Assembly: GCA_021234155.1 (NCBI GenBank)
Contig: JAJEKV010000075.1
Location: 4,482,230 to 4,546,229, forward strand
Source: Isoetes taiwanensis
Lineage: Eukaryota; Streptophyta; Lycopodiopsida; Isoetales; Isoetaceae
DNA: 64,000 bases
Reading direction: 5' to 3'
Shown here: in pieces, positions 36,649 through 49,566 of the stretch
Layout of the letters: each line of letters starts with the position of its first letter
Numbering within the stretch: position 1 is the stretch's first letter
Position numbers and translations under genes: made by a program
The notes under the pieces: model-generated
Seen by the model: the letters and a program-made list of their open reading frames with translations, nothing else
Told to the model about the DNA's origin: nothing
Database searches by the model: none

Positions 36649-37977
36649 TGCAGTAAGTATACAACAGGGTTTCGGCTTCACCAACTGTAGTATTTGATAA
36701 AAGAATTGGTGGTGATTATATAGGATGTAATTCTTCAATAAAGTGGACTTGGTTAATAATGTGAGCTTGAAAAGCTGGAAGGGTAACACGGGATATCAAT
36801 GCCTTGGCCAGAATAATCAATGTCATATGCTGCAAAGTACCCTTATTGACATTCTTAGTTGTCGAGCATATGATACAACCGTAATTTTGTTGTTTCATTA
36901 CTTTTCCTATCATAGAATCAGCATGCTGAGCTTCAGAGCTTTAGATTAGTTACTGAACTAATGTGCACAGCATGCAGTGCATGCAAAAGCGCTTTGAATT
37001 AAATACAGAGTTCAATGCAAGACATCTACAGAATGGTAATCTTGAACTGTGTCCATTATAGAAGACATCTACAGAACGATAATTTTGGAGCTGTGTGCAT
37101 TATAGAAGATGGGAACGTGGCTCTTAAGAAGGTGTATTTTATTTTTTCAACAGAAGTGTTTGGTTGGTTAGTTCTAATCACTTTTAACTTTTTGCAGGTG
37201 AATCAGTGGCTGTCAGATTTACTGTGGGATTGTGTGCCGATGGAATGCCTTTTTGGCTCTTTTTCTAAATAGGCAAATATTTGTTATCTACTTCAACCAT
37301 ATCATATTATTTTGCAAGTTCCCGTGTTGGATTACATTCCATGACTCTTTTCAAGCTTAGGCATTTGACCTTATTTAATGCTAAATTCTTGAGGACCACT
37401 GGATGATGGATGCAATGCCTATTGCAGTTCACAAATCCTTTCCATAACTAGGTAATGCAACATATTATGTTCCAGTTTGTAAATATGCACAAGGCATTTC
37501 CTAATGATTGCTTTAAGGATTAAAATTTCAAGTTGCAACAAATCAAGGTCAACGAGGTAAAATGATTTGGAAAACATTTAAGGATAATAAGTTCAGGGTA
37601 TTGTGACGTTGGTATCTTTGTGTGCACTTTGTTTGAATTATGTGCGTTCAACACACACACTTTTGTAAATCTGTTTTAATGCTAGGAGACCACATGAAAT
37701 AATAATGCAAAACAAACTTTTTTGAGGAACGACAAACTTAGACAGCTTGCGCTAACATCATTTAGGCTCTACGCAATCATAAGTGTACCATGTCATTGAC
37801 TCTATTATGAAGCGACATTTTAATTCATATTGTGCAAGTCATGAGGAAGCCTAGAGAATATTATGTAAACATGAGATATAGCTAAGATATGTGTGCTAGT
37901 TTCGAGAAAATTGTTACGAAGAATCGCCCCTACATAGTAAAGGACGTTACTTTATTATCATTCTCCACGTTTAGGAA

Positions 37978-40290
37978 CCTTTATCCGGATCGATGATAGC
38001 GACCTTAAGTCAACTTTGGAAGAAGACTTTTGCCCTTGGAGCTGATCCATCAAGTCATCGATGCAGGGGAAGCCCATACTTATTCTTGATGGTGTGCTTA
38101 TTCAGCGCCTATAATCTATGCACATCCTCAAGCTGCCATCCTTCTTCTTGGCCCGAAAAGAATGGGTGCCCCAAATGGTGAGACACTAGGTATAATGAAG
38201 CCTAGGTGGAGCAACTCTACAATTGCTTCTTTAGCTCCGTCGGCTCTGGCGTCGTCATTACGTATGGAGCCTTGCTGCGTCGGCTTCATTCAGGGTTCAG
38301 TGCTATCTCACACTTTCGACTCCCCTGTAAGGAGGGAGGTGCTTGATCTCATCGGGGAAGAGATGGTGGAACTCAAAGTGATCAACAGCTATTTGCTTGG
38401 ACAACTTCTTTGAGCACCTTATCTTCCTTGCTTTCTTATACGCCCGGGCTCTTGATCTCAAGCTTGAAGATATATGCCACTGCTAAGCTCTTTATGCATT
38501 TGAGCGGCCGTTTACTAGACATACAACTTGCATGATGGGGAGCAACTTCTTTGTGATCTCAATGATCTTGCCGTGGGCGTTGTGAGGGTCACCTTCCGCT
38601 TTCCACAATCAATGATGGCCCTGCTGGTCAAGATACTCCATTCCTATGATCAAGTCGTACTTCGGATACCCATCACTTCTTCCCCATGCGGATATTAATC
38701 CACGGCAAGTCGATGTGAAGTTTATTCTCTTGCCAGCCGTGCGCCTTCTTTGCTCCACTTGCTAGGACTACGGGCCTTGGCTTTGACTTCAATGGTTTCA
38801 ACTTCAACATCTCAACCATTGCAGGGGATGCAAAGTTGTGGCTACTTCGAGTCTATCCGGGACTATGAAGACTTGGCCTTGGCCTTCCGACTGGAAATTA
38901 CCTTATCTTGATTCTCTGCTTGTTACGTATCTATGGCGGCAAAAATGTGACAATCACCACGAATATGGTCGTCTTTGCCTCGCGTCGTCGTCGTCGGTGG
39001 AGTGTCCCATCCACCCCAACTCCGTTAAGCTGGCTGGCTCATGGCCGAAGGGGCGATTAGCTATCAGAGTGGGGTGGTTGGAAGCACACGGAAACAAAAG
39101 CTGCTTCTCTATGCCTCTGTCTCTTCTCCTTGGGTATTGCTTGCAAGAAGGACCTTAACTTGCTTTGGGTAGTTTGACCCCTCACAGCTTGTCCTTGAAG
39201 GACACTGCTTCCTCTCTGGCGCTTCCCATGGTTTGCCACTATATGGGGCTTTAGGCGGACACTGGCTTCTTTGCTCTGGGGCTATAACTCCTATTGCCTT
39301 GCCTTTATCACAGTATCTATTCTTTGCCTCGTCCGTTGTTCACGAGGCCCACAGTTCCTTCAAAGCTTATTGCCTTGGACTCGCTTTTTGATCTGCGTCT
39401 TGGGGTTTTATTGCCCTTACAAACTGCGGATCTCCTCATTCAATCATTCAATATAGCTCTCCGCTGCGTGCTTTTCACTCAACTTTGGCACATCTGACCT
39501 TAGCCTCATGAATTCCTCTTTATATTTACGGACTGATTTGTTTCCCTTCTAGCGCAACTTTGTAGAAGCTGGCGCATCATGTTGGACTTGAGTTCCTTTG
39601 GGGACGTAATGGCATGAAAGCCTTAGCAAACTTTTTGAACACCTGCTTGCGTCTGCTTAAGCCATGGGCCTTGGCATAACCCTTCTACCAAATGCGTCTT
39701 TGCTCCCTTGAGTTGGCTATTGCCACCACGCCTTTGTCCTTGTCCTTCATACCATAAGCGTTACCATACTCACTCATCTCATCCGGTGAAAGCCTCTGCC
39801 TCCATGCGACCTTTTTCTAAGCCTAAGAATTGCTCAAGCTTCACGGCCTTCCATCACGTTTCCCAATCTTTGAGTCTACCTTCTTACGGTATCACGAGGC
39901 CTTTGTGTCTTTGTGTCTATCGTCCCTATGGTCACGCTTTTTGTTGACCTCCTCCACCGAGATCGAGTCAGGAGTCGAGAGCTTGAGTCGGAGGATTCCG
40001 TCTTTGGGGACCTCCTTCTCTTGCTCTTCCTCTTGTCCTTTCACGCTTTCGATGATGCTTGTAGCAGGCCCGGCGTTGCCCTCTGTCCCAACTCACAGCG
40101 AGTTGCCGGGGAAAGCGCCTTTATACGCTCAAGGTGCGATTCTCATCTGTGACATTTCCTCCTCTCCAGGTCATGGGGCCAAATGCCTCATCTGGGGTTC
40201 CTTCTTTGGGTCTGCGGCCTAGGCTGAACTCGTTCTTCCCTCTGGTTTTAGCCATTGTTGTTCTGAGCTGGGCTTCTAATTTGCATACAC
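37978..40290 (-). pseudogene. Duplicate gag, protease and RT start
   Basis: Matches 28065-30350 on the minus strand: DEIKHLPP-like and FKLEIEEL-like pieces are recognisable but frames are short. Because the duplicated unit begins inside RT, this copy is cut off from integrase and cannot give a full Pol. Confidence 0.75.
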
Positions 40291-43200
40291 AAGTGGATCA
40301 TGGCTATCACGATTAGTTTTTATTTATTCTATTACATTATATTGTTTGTTGGTATAGTTGCGGAACAAAATACATCAACAAAACATTTAATAGTGCAAAA
40401 GAAAATGTATTTATATATCTGACTTACATCTACTTACTTAAAATGTTTTTGGAGGTGGGTGTCCTCTTTTTCGAGCCCGCCCGGTAACACTCCTTTTCCG
40501 ACCAAAAGCGTGATTTTGGAATCGGAAAGCTTTATAACTTTTTTTTGCACTTTTGCCCTTTACCCGTGCGGCACTTTTCATTTTTTTTAAACCCTAGACG
40601 TTTTTTAGGCAGAGCGTTTCTTAAGTCCTCCTCGCGGCCATGATTATGGCCTCTCGGAGGACAGCTATGGATAAAGATGTGGAGAAGGCGTCGATGTTTA
40701 CGGCCGATTTTAGCTCTTCTCTCAATGAGCCTCGGTTTGTTTTCAAACACGGAAGCGATGCATAGAGCGGCGGATCTACTCTTTTCAATTGAAATCGATT
40801 CTTTGCATGTTCAATTTGTTATGTCGGGTTTTTTGATTTTATTTGGGTTTTGCGGCTTATCTATATTCAAGTGGTTTTGCATCTTATCTAATTTTGCAAT
40901 GTTCAACGGAGATTCAAGGCTTCCATAGGTCATTTATTTAGTCGCGAGCTTCGTTCGCGAGAGGTTTTCTTACCACTATGGAGTACTTTTACATCGGCTA
41001 ATTATCGGCATCCTTCAGTTACTTCTTCCTTTGCTCAAAAATGGTGGAAAACCATTTAATGTAGCAACACTCCAGCCGGGTTTGTTTGGCAAATCGTTCT
41101 TTGTAAACACCGTGCTGTTCTTTTCATAGTTTTTGTGCAATCTCTTCAAAATTGCTTTATTTCTCTGTAAATGCATACAGTTAGGTCAGCCCTCTATGAT
41201 TTTTTGTTTTTGCTTTTAATTGGCTGGATTGTTGCTTGGCCTTCTTCCATATCTGCTGATTTGTACCTTTTGTTTATTGTAGGAAAATCTTATGTGGCCC
41301 CAAGGATCAAAATCCTTCCATCGTTGTTTTTCTGTGGCAATCGCAGGCGAGAATGGGAGCATAGCTGGCCAAGGCAGTCTTAGAGGCTGGCTGATCCATC
41401 ACATCGGGCATCTTCTTACGAGAGAAATCATTTGGCGGTAGAATTCTAACACCTAAACCACTGTTTTATTTGTCTTGGATTTTTCTGACGGCGCAAGACA
41501 TTTTCTTGGAGCAGAGCATTTGGAACTCAGGTGAATCGGGTCATTGTAGCTCGGAATAACGAATTTAGGCGAAAATTTTCAGCTAAAGTAGCCCTAGGTT
41601 CGTTTTTATGTGGAGGTTCTTATTGAGTAGGTGATTTTCTTCTCTGCCCAGAATTATGGTAGAACCTCCTATAATGTTTCCTTATTAGACTTTTCCTTTG
41701 GAGGCCACCACTATTTACGTCATCCAAAGCTTCACGATGCGTGTTGGAAATCAAGGGGCCACTGTGGTGGAGCTCACGCGTTACGTTTTTGGCACAGAGC
41801 GGGTTGAAGATTGAAGTCATGAGAGAAGTTTAAAAAGAAACACTTCGTTGCTTGATGGGAGGTGATTAAGGCTTCTCATCATTCATCTATTTACTCTTTC
41901 AAGGTAATTAATCGGAGGACTAATCTATTGCGGATCCATTCCACATTCACCTGTTTGGCATTTTGATTTTTGATGCATGTGAAATTCACTCTCATTTTGT
42001 TGAACTTGTGTGGTGCCTCTCATTTTGTTAGATTGTGTTATTAGATGTTGTTGGTAAAACATCCTAGCCATCTAAAGTTGCAAGTCTAGGGCTTGGTATC
42101 GACTTCCATTCATGACTCCACTCTTATGATTGTCTCGGCGGATTGATTGTAGTAGCAAGCAAGGAAGTGATTTGTGAGGATACTTTCGGTGTTTTGTGTA
42201 TGAAGAAAGTTCTGCTTTGCTTTGCAACAACAAGAAAAGAAGCTTGCGGGTAAACTTCTTATATTGTAGAAAATTTTCTTTTGTTGTGCTTTAATCCGAC
42301 TCTTGCAATGCATGAATTAGTTTTAAGCCAAGATCCATTGATCCAAATTTTGTTTCGTAACTCTTTACCCTAGATGTAACTTTGTCTCATTTTATTTTCC
42401 ATGGGAAATCTGGACATAATATTCTACAAGCTTGTGGGCAAGAAAACCAGGTTCTAGAACTATAACAATTTTATATAATAAATCGGAATGTTCTCCATCA
42501 TATGCGCTATTTACATGTCCCGCTTACCGTGTTGACTGCATTATCCTATCTATCTCTTGCAACAAATATTTCATATTAGGTTGTTCAAATAGCATACTGG
42601 ATGTAAGGTCTTTCATGTCTATATTCTCCACAAAGTAGGAAATATCATAGGTCATTTTCCGTTGATTGCTCTATTATCAAGCCTGCAATAGTACCTATCT
42701 TGCTTTTGCAATTTTTCAAATGTGGTGGATATCACAAACCGCCAAATCTTCTTGTTATAAGTTTCATTTGTCAAGAAGATGCTTCGCAATTTTTCCAATG
42801 TATTAGGACCTAATCCTTGAATTCTCTCTCTATTGTATCGGGGCCGAATTTGATCATTACGTATTTCTTTACATTTGTGTCAATCACGAGAAGTGTTTAT
42901 CGTCTAACTTCTAGAACGATTGGAGCAAAAATCATGCCCCAAAATTGATCAAGCAAAGATGCTACTTTTTTTTACCTCCAAAGCATATGGGTAAGACAGG
43001 AAGTATAGAACATTCATGCTCTCTCCATCTAGATCACGTATTGAATATCTACCAAGTAAAAATTTTATGCAAAGCACAAGGTACCAAAAAATGCAACCAT
43101 TAATATACATCTCATTTTTCACCTGCATATTTCATGGCTCGAAGTTATCAATGCCTATTTTCGATTTTGGCATGATATAGAATATTCCTTCCATTTGACG

Positions 43201-43685
43201 CCTGCAATCCACACAAGCATGAGCAAAAACTAAAAAATTGAGCTTGCAACACTTAATGCATACTTCTCTAACTTTAGCCATTGCTCGACCAAGTCAACTT
43301 ATCCTCAAGCAATGCCAGACAAAATGACACTTCTCTAAGAGCTTAGCCGAAGCAACACCCAAACAATGCTCGACAACTACCTAAGCATCACAAGACAATT
43401 TTTTCTTGAGAAAAGACCGACATTTGTTTCATTTGTTTCATGAGTTGCATATGAGTGGATGATATACAAAAAATGTTTACAACAAGAGTTAGGGTCATAA
43501 CATAATCAATATATTTTTTATTTTTATTACAATATTATTTGTAAAAAGCCAAATGCACAAAAATCCCTCGACATTATTTGTAAAAGTCTTTGTAAAACAA
43601 CTCTCTCATGTTCAACATTAAAAAAAGGTCAGACATACATCAGAAAGATTGGCAGGTTGCATCAGAAACACATGCCAGAACATCA

Positions 43686-43715
43686 GCCCGGCAACGCCGG
43701 GCACCCATTTACTAG
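43686..43715 (+). mobile_element. Helitron 3' terminus, unit 2
   Basis: Same hairpin and CTAG|T end as in unit 1, with no change. Confidence 0.75.
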
Positions 43716-46700
43716 TATATTCTTATAGAGGGCTGCCTGACCGCTGATAATTGGGGCCATCTGAGCCTTCTAAATTACCACGTGGCACAATGGACGGCTG
43801 TGATGGCTTGGTTAATTTTTTTTCCTGCGACATGCTTCCCGCAGGTGCTGATTCTGTTGCTGAGCGCCAAGCTTGGTGTCGATGCTCCAGTGCTTTGGGT
43901 ATGGCCTAGGTTCTAGTGCTTCAGGTATGGCATGCGATGCGCACAGAGGGAAGGTCATAGCTTCTGTGTCTTTCTATATTTTTTTGTGTGTTTTCCGACT
44001 CTTCTGGATTCTCTGGCAGGCCGCCTTGCCAAAGGAATGCGTTTTCAGGGTGGGTTCTGTGGCTTATGTTACCCAAGAAGAAGCTTGGCTTGGTATTCTC
44101 TGCCTTCCTTTGAGAAAAACGAAATCATCCGGCGGTCTATTCTCGAAATGGGCGTTATTCTAAGGTCATCCTTTAATTTTCAGTTCTTATGGCATACCTA
44201 ATCAGCCGATTTAGCAAACAGAGAGAACGAAGCAGAGAAGGGAATAGGCATATGGGATCGGAGCAAGTGCAGGTAATTCTTCTGCCCTGTTTGATTCTCA
44301 AGGCTAATTTTTCTTCTTAACAAATGGCTGGAAGCATAAAACTAATCCGGCATTTTCCCATGTAGGCGCACAGGAAGATGAACAAGCGACGGGATATGAA
44401 ACGGATGCTGAGCACAACATAGACACTGCAGTGAAAGCCGATAAGCATATTCATCCTGCTTTCTTCCGAGCTAATCCCTTGAAGTATTTCTTATCTATTT
44501 GTTTCATGCAGACTCGTCGGAGAGATTTGCTGTCAACTATCAGCGCCAGAAAAGAATTGTCGTCTTCTTGATGTTTAAACTGATATGATCTTGTTGCATG
44601 CAACTACGGCGACAGAGAACCCTGCTATGGCAGAACAAAAGGTTAAGGAAGTAGCCATTTTGCCTTTTTCTGTTGATGTTTGTTGAGGGTTTGCCACTGG
44701 TCTTCTTCTGCAGGCAGGGAAACATTTAGGGAAGGCATGTCTGGAAGGAACATGTCCGAATGCATTTAAACGTGACATCGGGTAAGGCCTTATCCCCTTA
44801 GCTTCCTTCTAAATCATCTCTTATTAAACTGAGATCTTTTCATGCAGAAAAGCCCGAAAAATGATCTTTCAAGAGCACGAGCAATGATTACCCAATACAG
44901 CTGGACTAAAAAACGAATGATCTTTTGCAGTAAAGGAGGCGGCGTTGTCATAACAAAAGAAAAGCCACGCCTATTTAATTCACAGATAGGCTTCTTAGCC
45001 CTATTTAATTGAATGACTTTTCTGGACTGGGCAGAAGATTAACTTCATGAAGGCCAGCATGTGCAGGGCAATCCACTTTCAGAACCAAGAATCCCAAGCC
45101 TGAAGACCAAGTTCTGAAGCTTATTGAGTAAATAACCAATCGGTAGGGCTCCACTTCCAAGTGACCACATCTCCATAGATCTAGCAGAATGTTGGAGACC
45201 AGGCTTCAGCCCATTTGTTGCCCTTCTCTTCATTTCTTTTTGTCAAAATTTCATGCATTGCTGCTCCTGGGCATATCATGTGGGACCAGGCTTCAGCAAT
45301 CATAATGTTAATAGGTGAGTCTTCTTGATCATGGAATTTATTAGTGTAGTTCTTCCATATCGCCCATAACATGTTAGCTCTACAATAATTCCAAATGGTA
45401 TTATCTTTGTTATTTCCAATGGTAGCAGTAGAACTCTCAATTACCCAATAATATTGGTTTTGCAGATTCTAATATCTCTTCAACCTGCAAACCAGAAATG
45501 TTATGGCAGTTCCTTAGCCCTATTACTTCAAATGCTGTGCAGTTTATAAGCTTAGAGGCAGATAGAAACCTTGCTTTTCACAGGCTAAACATGAACACCA
45601 CCATGATGTGGAGCACGTCTGAAATGTTTCATGACTCATGCCAACTTCCCTTAACATGTGGTCCATTTGGGATCTGTCAAACTAATGGACAATGTGAATG
45701 TTTGTTGGAAAATAGTATTACAGTGGAAACGAATGCAAGCTTAAAGCCTTCTAATGAAAAATTCAGCCCTCTACACTCTGGCTCAGCACCTTGCAATGAG
45801 AATACTGGGAGGAACAACCATTTGATGTGGTCCATTTGGGATTTGTCAAACTGATGGACAATGTGAATGTTTGTTGGAAAATAGTATTACAGTGGAAACA
45901 AATGCTTTAAGAAGTCCATTGACTTAAGCATAAAGAGCTGGAATGAGCATTTGGGAGGTAATATCACAGTGGCTGCGGATGCTGGCAGGCGCATGATCTT
46001 ACTTTATATGCTTTCAGTACTATTACTGTTCAGCCTGCACATTAACAACAGACGCAGTAATTTAGTTAGTGCGTATCATGTTGCTGGATGTGATGAACTT
46101 TCTATATTGTGGTCTTCTCTGCCTATTTAGATATTAATGAATTTTGACCACCAATTGTACGTCAAAAGCAGACGAACAGCACAAAACAAAGATGTACTTT
46201 CATGGGAGTAGACCTAATATAGTTCACGCACCTGTTGTTGATGTAAAACAACACAGTGAAGAAGGCCATAAAGGAGAAGAAAAAGGTTCTACAAAAGTAG
46301 ATTTAACCCCACTTCATGAAGCACCAAAAATTGGAAATATAGAGCATGTTCTTTGCTTTTAGGGCAAGGGGCGTACCCATATGCCAAAGATGTTGCTGGA
46401 AGGACACCATACATACCATACATTATAGCAGCAAATAAAGAAACAAGGAATGCTTTCCGGAAATTTATGGCCCAGTCCTTTGAACGAAGAGATGGAAGCT
46501 GCTCAAGCTGCAAATAAATAACTGCAAATGTGCCCAGTCCTTTGAACGAAGAGATGGAAGCTGCTCAAGCTGCAAATAGCTTATGCAGTAAGTATACAAC
46601 AGGGTTTCGGCTTCACCAACTGTAGTATTTGATAAAGAATTGGTGGTGATTATATAGGATGTAATTCTTCTCAATAAAGTGGACTTGGTTAATAATGTGA

Positions 46701-47920
46701 GCTTGAAAAGCTGGAAGGGTAACACGGGATATCAATGCCTTGGCCAGAATAATCAATGTCATATGCTGCAAAGTACCCTTATTGACATTCTTAGTTGTCG
46801 AGCATATGATACAACCGTAATTTTGTTGTTTCATTACTTTCTCCTATCATAGAATCAGCATGCTGAGCTTCAGAGCTTTAGATTAGTTACTGAACTAATG
46901 TGCACAGCATGCAGTGCATGCAAAAGCGCTTGAATTAAATACAGAGTTCAATGCAAGACATCTACAGAATGGTAATCTTGGAACTGTGTCCATTATAGAA
47001 GACATCTACAGAACGATAATTTTGGAGCTGTGTGCATTATAGAAGATGGGAACGTGGCTCTTAAGAAGGTGTATTTTATTTTTTTCAACAGAAGTGTTTG
47101 GTTGGTTAGTTCTAATCACTTTTAACTTTTGCAGGTGAATCAGTGGCTGTCAGATTTACTGTGGGATTGTGTGCCGATGGAATGCCTTTGGCTCTTTTTT
47201 TCTAAATAGGCAAATATTTGTTATCTACTTCAACCATATCATATTATTTTGCAAGTTCCCGTGTTGGATTACATTCCATGACTCTTTCAAGCTTAGGCAT
47301 TTGACCTTATTTAATGCTAAATTCTTGAGGACCACTGGATGATGGATGCAATGCCTATTGCAGTTCACAAATCCTTTTCCATAACTAGGTAATGCAACAT
47401 ATTATGTTCCAGTTTGTAAATATGCACAAGGCATTTCCTAATGATTGCTTTAAGGATTAAAATTTCAAGTTGCAACAAATCAAGGTCAACGAGGTAAAAT
47501 GATTTGGAAAACATTTAAGGATAATAAGTTCAGGGTATTGTGACGTTGGTATCTTTGTGTGCACTTTGTTTGAATTATGTGCGTTCAACACACACACTTT
47601 TGTAAATTCGTTTTAATGCTAGGAGACCACATGAAATAATAATGCAAAAACAAACTTTTTTTTGAGGAACGACAAACTTAGACAGCTTGCGCTAACATCA
47701 TTTAGGCTCTACGCAATCATAAGTGTACCATGTCATTGACTCTATTATGAAGCGACATTTTAATTCATTGTGCAAGTCATGAGGAAGCCTAGAGAATATT
47801 ATGTAAACATGAGATATAGCTTAAGATATGTGTAGGCAATAGTTTTGAGAAAATTGTTACGAAGAATGTCTCTACATAGTAAAGGACGTTACTTATATTA
47901 TCATTCTCCACGTTTAGGAA

Positions 47921-48580
47921 GCAAAAGAGAAAGTCAATTACAATTCCAACTTTACACCAACCCATTTGCCGTAGAAACTTGACAAAAACAATGCAATGCG
48001 ATGCCCATCTTTGACACAAATGAAATTGGATACCACTTTGCAATGTTATCCCCAAAAAAAAAAAATGTGATTAATGCATCTTTTTAAATTAGCAACATTT
48101 CGCCTAAAGTCGAGGTTGCCACCCTTAAATCACAAATGCACGAACACCATTTTCCAATGGTGTTTTATAATGTTCTGGAGTTGAATAAGAGTGGTGAACC
48201 AATCAACTCTTAGCACTCCTAATTCCTATCTCTTGCCTCTAGCCATGTGTCCATCCTAATCCTAGCATATTAAACCTTACCACTCAGCTGCCCCCTTTGT
48301 GCAAGCTCATCAACACATTACTGTTAAAAAAAAAAGGATTAAAAATAGCAACTCAAGGAATTCTAACATTAGAAGGCTTGAAAACTTTGCTGCTCTCTCG
48401 TCCTCCCTTGCGCTTGCTCCAATGATACTAAGGGTACATTAGGGTATCTAAGGGGCGGTCAACTCCAAATGTTCTTTGCCTTATCCATGCATCATGCATG
48501 AGCCCAAAGTTATACTCTGGGAATAGTGTAATCCAAAAAATGAAAATTGTTGCTACTCACCTCGCCCCTTAGCACACCGC
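47921..48580. other. AT-rich stretch, no gene seen
   Basis: Single-copy sequence right after duplication unit 2, with poly-A runs near 48053 and 48327. No frame with a motif. Confidence 0.5.
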
Positions 48581-48599
48581 CCCAGCGGTTAAGTGACTT

Positions 48600-49080
48600 G
48601 GGAATCTGAATATCATGAAGAATCTATGGGAATCTATATAATAGCCTACAGAACCTAAGGGGGGTCTCATAAAATCTAAGGGAATCTATGGCAATCTTCC
48701 TAAAATCTTGGAAATACAAGGATATCTCATAAAATGTAAGTGAATGTAAGGGAATCTTCATAAAGTTCTTGGGAATGTAGGGGAATCTTGGAGAATCTAA
48801 GGTAATCCTCCACCCGGGATCTAAAGGGAATTTCATAAAATCTAAGGGAACCTTGCTACTAAACTTACCCAACTTTGCACCATAAAAACATGCTAAAATT
48901 GGAACATGCACCATAGCAATGATGACACCTCAAATTTAGGGAAATCTCCATAGAATCTAAGGGAATCTCACAAAAAGTAAGAGAATCTAAGAGAATCTAA
49001 TGGAATCTCGTAAAATTTAAGAGAACTTAAATCCTAGAATACGAAAATCTCATAAAAAGGGAGAATCTTAAATAAATTAA
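48600..49080. repeat. Degenerate minisatellite, GGGAATCT/CATAAAATCTAA
   Basis: Variants of GGGAATCTCATAAAATCTAA recur some 15-20 times with a loose period of about 20-25 bp. The 96-codon minus frame over it (repeats of DFMK/PLDS type) is a by-product. A TA microsatellite lies at 49155-49172. Confidence 0.8.
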
Positions 49081-49179
49081 GTAGAAAAGCGGAATATGGA
49101 CAAAGCTGGAACATGCACACTAGAATATGCAGCGTAGGATCGATTAAAAACTTGTATATATATATATATAATATCTTAG

Positions 49180-49445
49180 TACAATGCCTCGGGATCAAGA
49201 GTCTAACTATTCTTGAAATGCGCCGGTAGGATGGATTATCCTCAAGAAACTTCTTAACTTGGGCCGTTCCTACCGGCGTCCTAAGTTCCCGAGGATGTTG
49301 GTTGGCGTCCATACACAAGGCTTGCACCAAGTCTTCTACTCTGCGGTTAGGAGGTGTAGGCCCCGCGGTCCTTTGCCGGTCTTCCCTGCCGTCGGTAGGG
49401 GCCGCAGTCGTCGAAGATGTCGAGTGGCATCGCTCTCTTGACTAA
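49180..49445 (-). other. Open segment downstream of accessory ORF 2
   Basis: Minus strand is open for about 85 codons with the pieces VEDLVQALCMDANQHPREL and GTAQVKKFLEDNPSYRR. It is in the same frame as the end of the accessory ORF at 49567, separated from it by two TAG codons (near 49567 and 49445). It may be its C-terminal extension. Confidence 0.35.
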
Positions 49446-49566
49446 GGCGGCATAGTCGGTGTTTGAAGCCAGGTAGAGCATGCATGCCAAAGCACGAGAG
49501 TGCGATGAGCATGAACACTCCTTCTTAGCCCACAGGGCTGAATTTGCGGTGTATTACGCTATTCTC

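Larger units (their letters stand above)
28065..37977. repeat. Tandem duplication unit 1 (9.9 kb)
   Basis: Starts CCTTTATCCGGATC inside the RT domain and ends CGTTTAGGAA. Unit 2 follows at once at 37978 with the same CCTTTATCCGGATC. There is no obvious microhomology at the join. The unit holds half the gag-pol, the Helitron 3' end and the host-like fragments. Confidence 0.92.
37978..47920. repeat. Tandem duplication unit 2 (9.9 kb)
   Basis: Colinear with 28065-37977 throughout. The first part (to about 42900) differs from unit 1 by frequent small replacements, mostly at C/G-rich sites. The second part differs by little more than single-base homopolymer indels and a few 2-6-bp changes. It continues past 47920 into single-copy element sequence. 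Confidence 0.92.

Noticed and set aside
48624-48914. 96-codon minus frame
   Set aside because: Produced by the minisatellite; composition is repeat-driven.
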